From: Bifidobacterium felsineum
GTDB taxonomy: Bacteria; Actinomycetota; Actinomycetes; Actinomycetales; Bifidobacteriaceae
Direction of reading: 5' to 3'
NCBI RefSeq assembly: GCF_002802915.1
Contig: NZ_PEBJ01000001.1
Coordinates: 310,001-374,000 of the forward strand
DNA: 64,000 nt
The notes below the pieces were generated by a model, which was not told the origin of the DNA, did not search any database, and saw nothing but the letters and a program-made list of their open reading frames with translations. Positions 61,957 through 64,000 of the stretch are shown here, piece after piece. The first letter of the stretch is position 1, and each line of letters begins with the position of its first letter. The position numbers were made by a program, and so were the translations under genes.

Positions 61957-64000
<2,044 letters not shown>

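Overview
The window reads as a contiguous piece of a Bifidobacterium chromosome, most likely the Bifidobacterium longum group. Supporting signs are high-GC coding sequence with short AT-rich gaps, many GTG/TTG starts, and an actinobacterial gene set (opcA beside zwf, DUF2469, MurT/GatD, a GlnD-type PII modifier, Rho with a long Arg/Asp-rich N-terminal region). Two LacI-controlled plant-oligosaccharide loci fit a gut saccharolytic bacterium. The species assignment is inference from recall of gene content, not from a search.

Layout. 1-4.8 kb: the 3' end of gnd converges on a minus-strand zwf-opcA-pgl cluster (oxidative pentose phosphate steps). 5-9 kb: a membrane-anchored serine hydrolase of the class A beta-lactamase fold, tRNA-Lys(TTT) and a C69 dipeptidase. 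8.9-17.6 kb: a GT2 glycosyltransferase, a TetR regulator, ftsY, the nitrogen cluster amt-glnB-glnD, and a MATE exporter. 17.5-21.4 kb: a dense set of DnaA-box-like sites in front of dnaB, which overlaps murT-gatD (lipid II amidation). 21.6-23.8 kb: a phasin-like gene and an ABC1/UbiB kinase. 24-33.4 kb: a raffinose/alpha-galactoside locus with two GH36 alpha-galactosidases, a CUT1 ABC transporter and a LacI repressor; five matching palindromic operators can be read in its promoters. 33.4-38.3 kb: a second LacI, a GH127-type beta-L-arabinofuranosidase and a GPH sugar symporter. 38.5-42.7 kb: a YggS-type PLP protein, prs, and rpsF-ssb-rpsR-rplI. 43.3-47.5 kb: tRNA-Lys(CTT), an aquaporin-family channel, and an unusual copper P-type ATPase divergent from CsoR with a canonical CsoR box between them. 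47.5-54 kb: rmuC, a phosphoribosyltransferase-like protein, a SpoU RNA methyltransferase, an ABC exporter pair and a DUF559/AbiEi-like protein. 54-64 kb: a degenerate tandem repeat array, gatCAB, a GNAT acetyltransferase, DUF2469, a FAD oxidoreductase and the start of rho.

Most of the window is ordinary core genome. The most unusual items are: (1) the copper ATPase, which has an N-terminal cupredoxin-like domain and a C-terminal YHS domain but only about 50 residues between the phosphorylated Asp and the hinge Asp, so it appears to lack the ATP-binding N-domain; (2) an eight-unit, roughly 52-bp degenerate tandem repeat ahead of gatC; (3) a cluster of DnaA-box-like sites containing a 34-bp direct repeat ahead of dnaB; (4) a pair of 48-bp repeat units ending in inverted repeats between yggS and prs; (5) family members missing expected parts (MurT without its Cys4 ribbon, GlnD without ACT domains, a PRTase without a recognisable PRPP loop). 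Several dispersed intergenic stem-loop families recur across the window.
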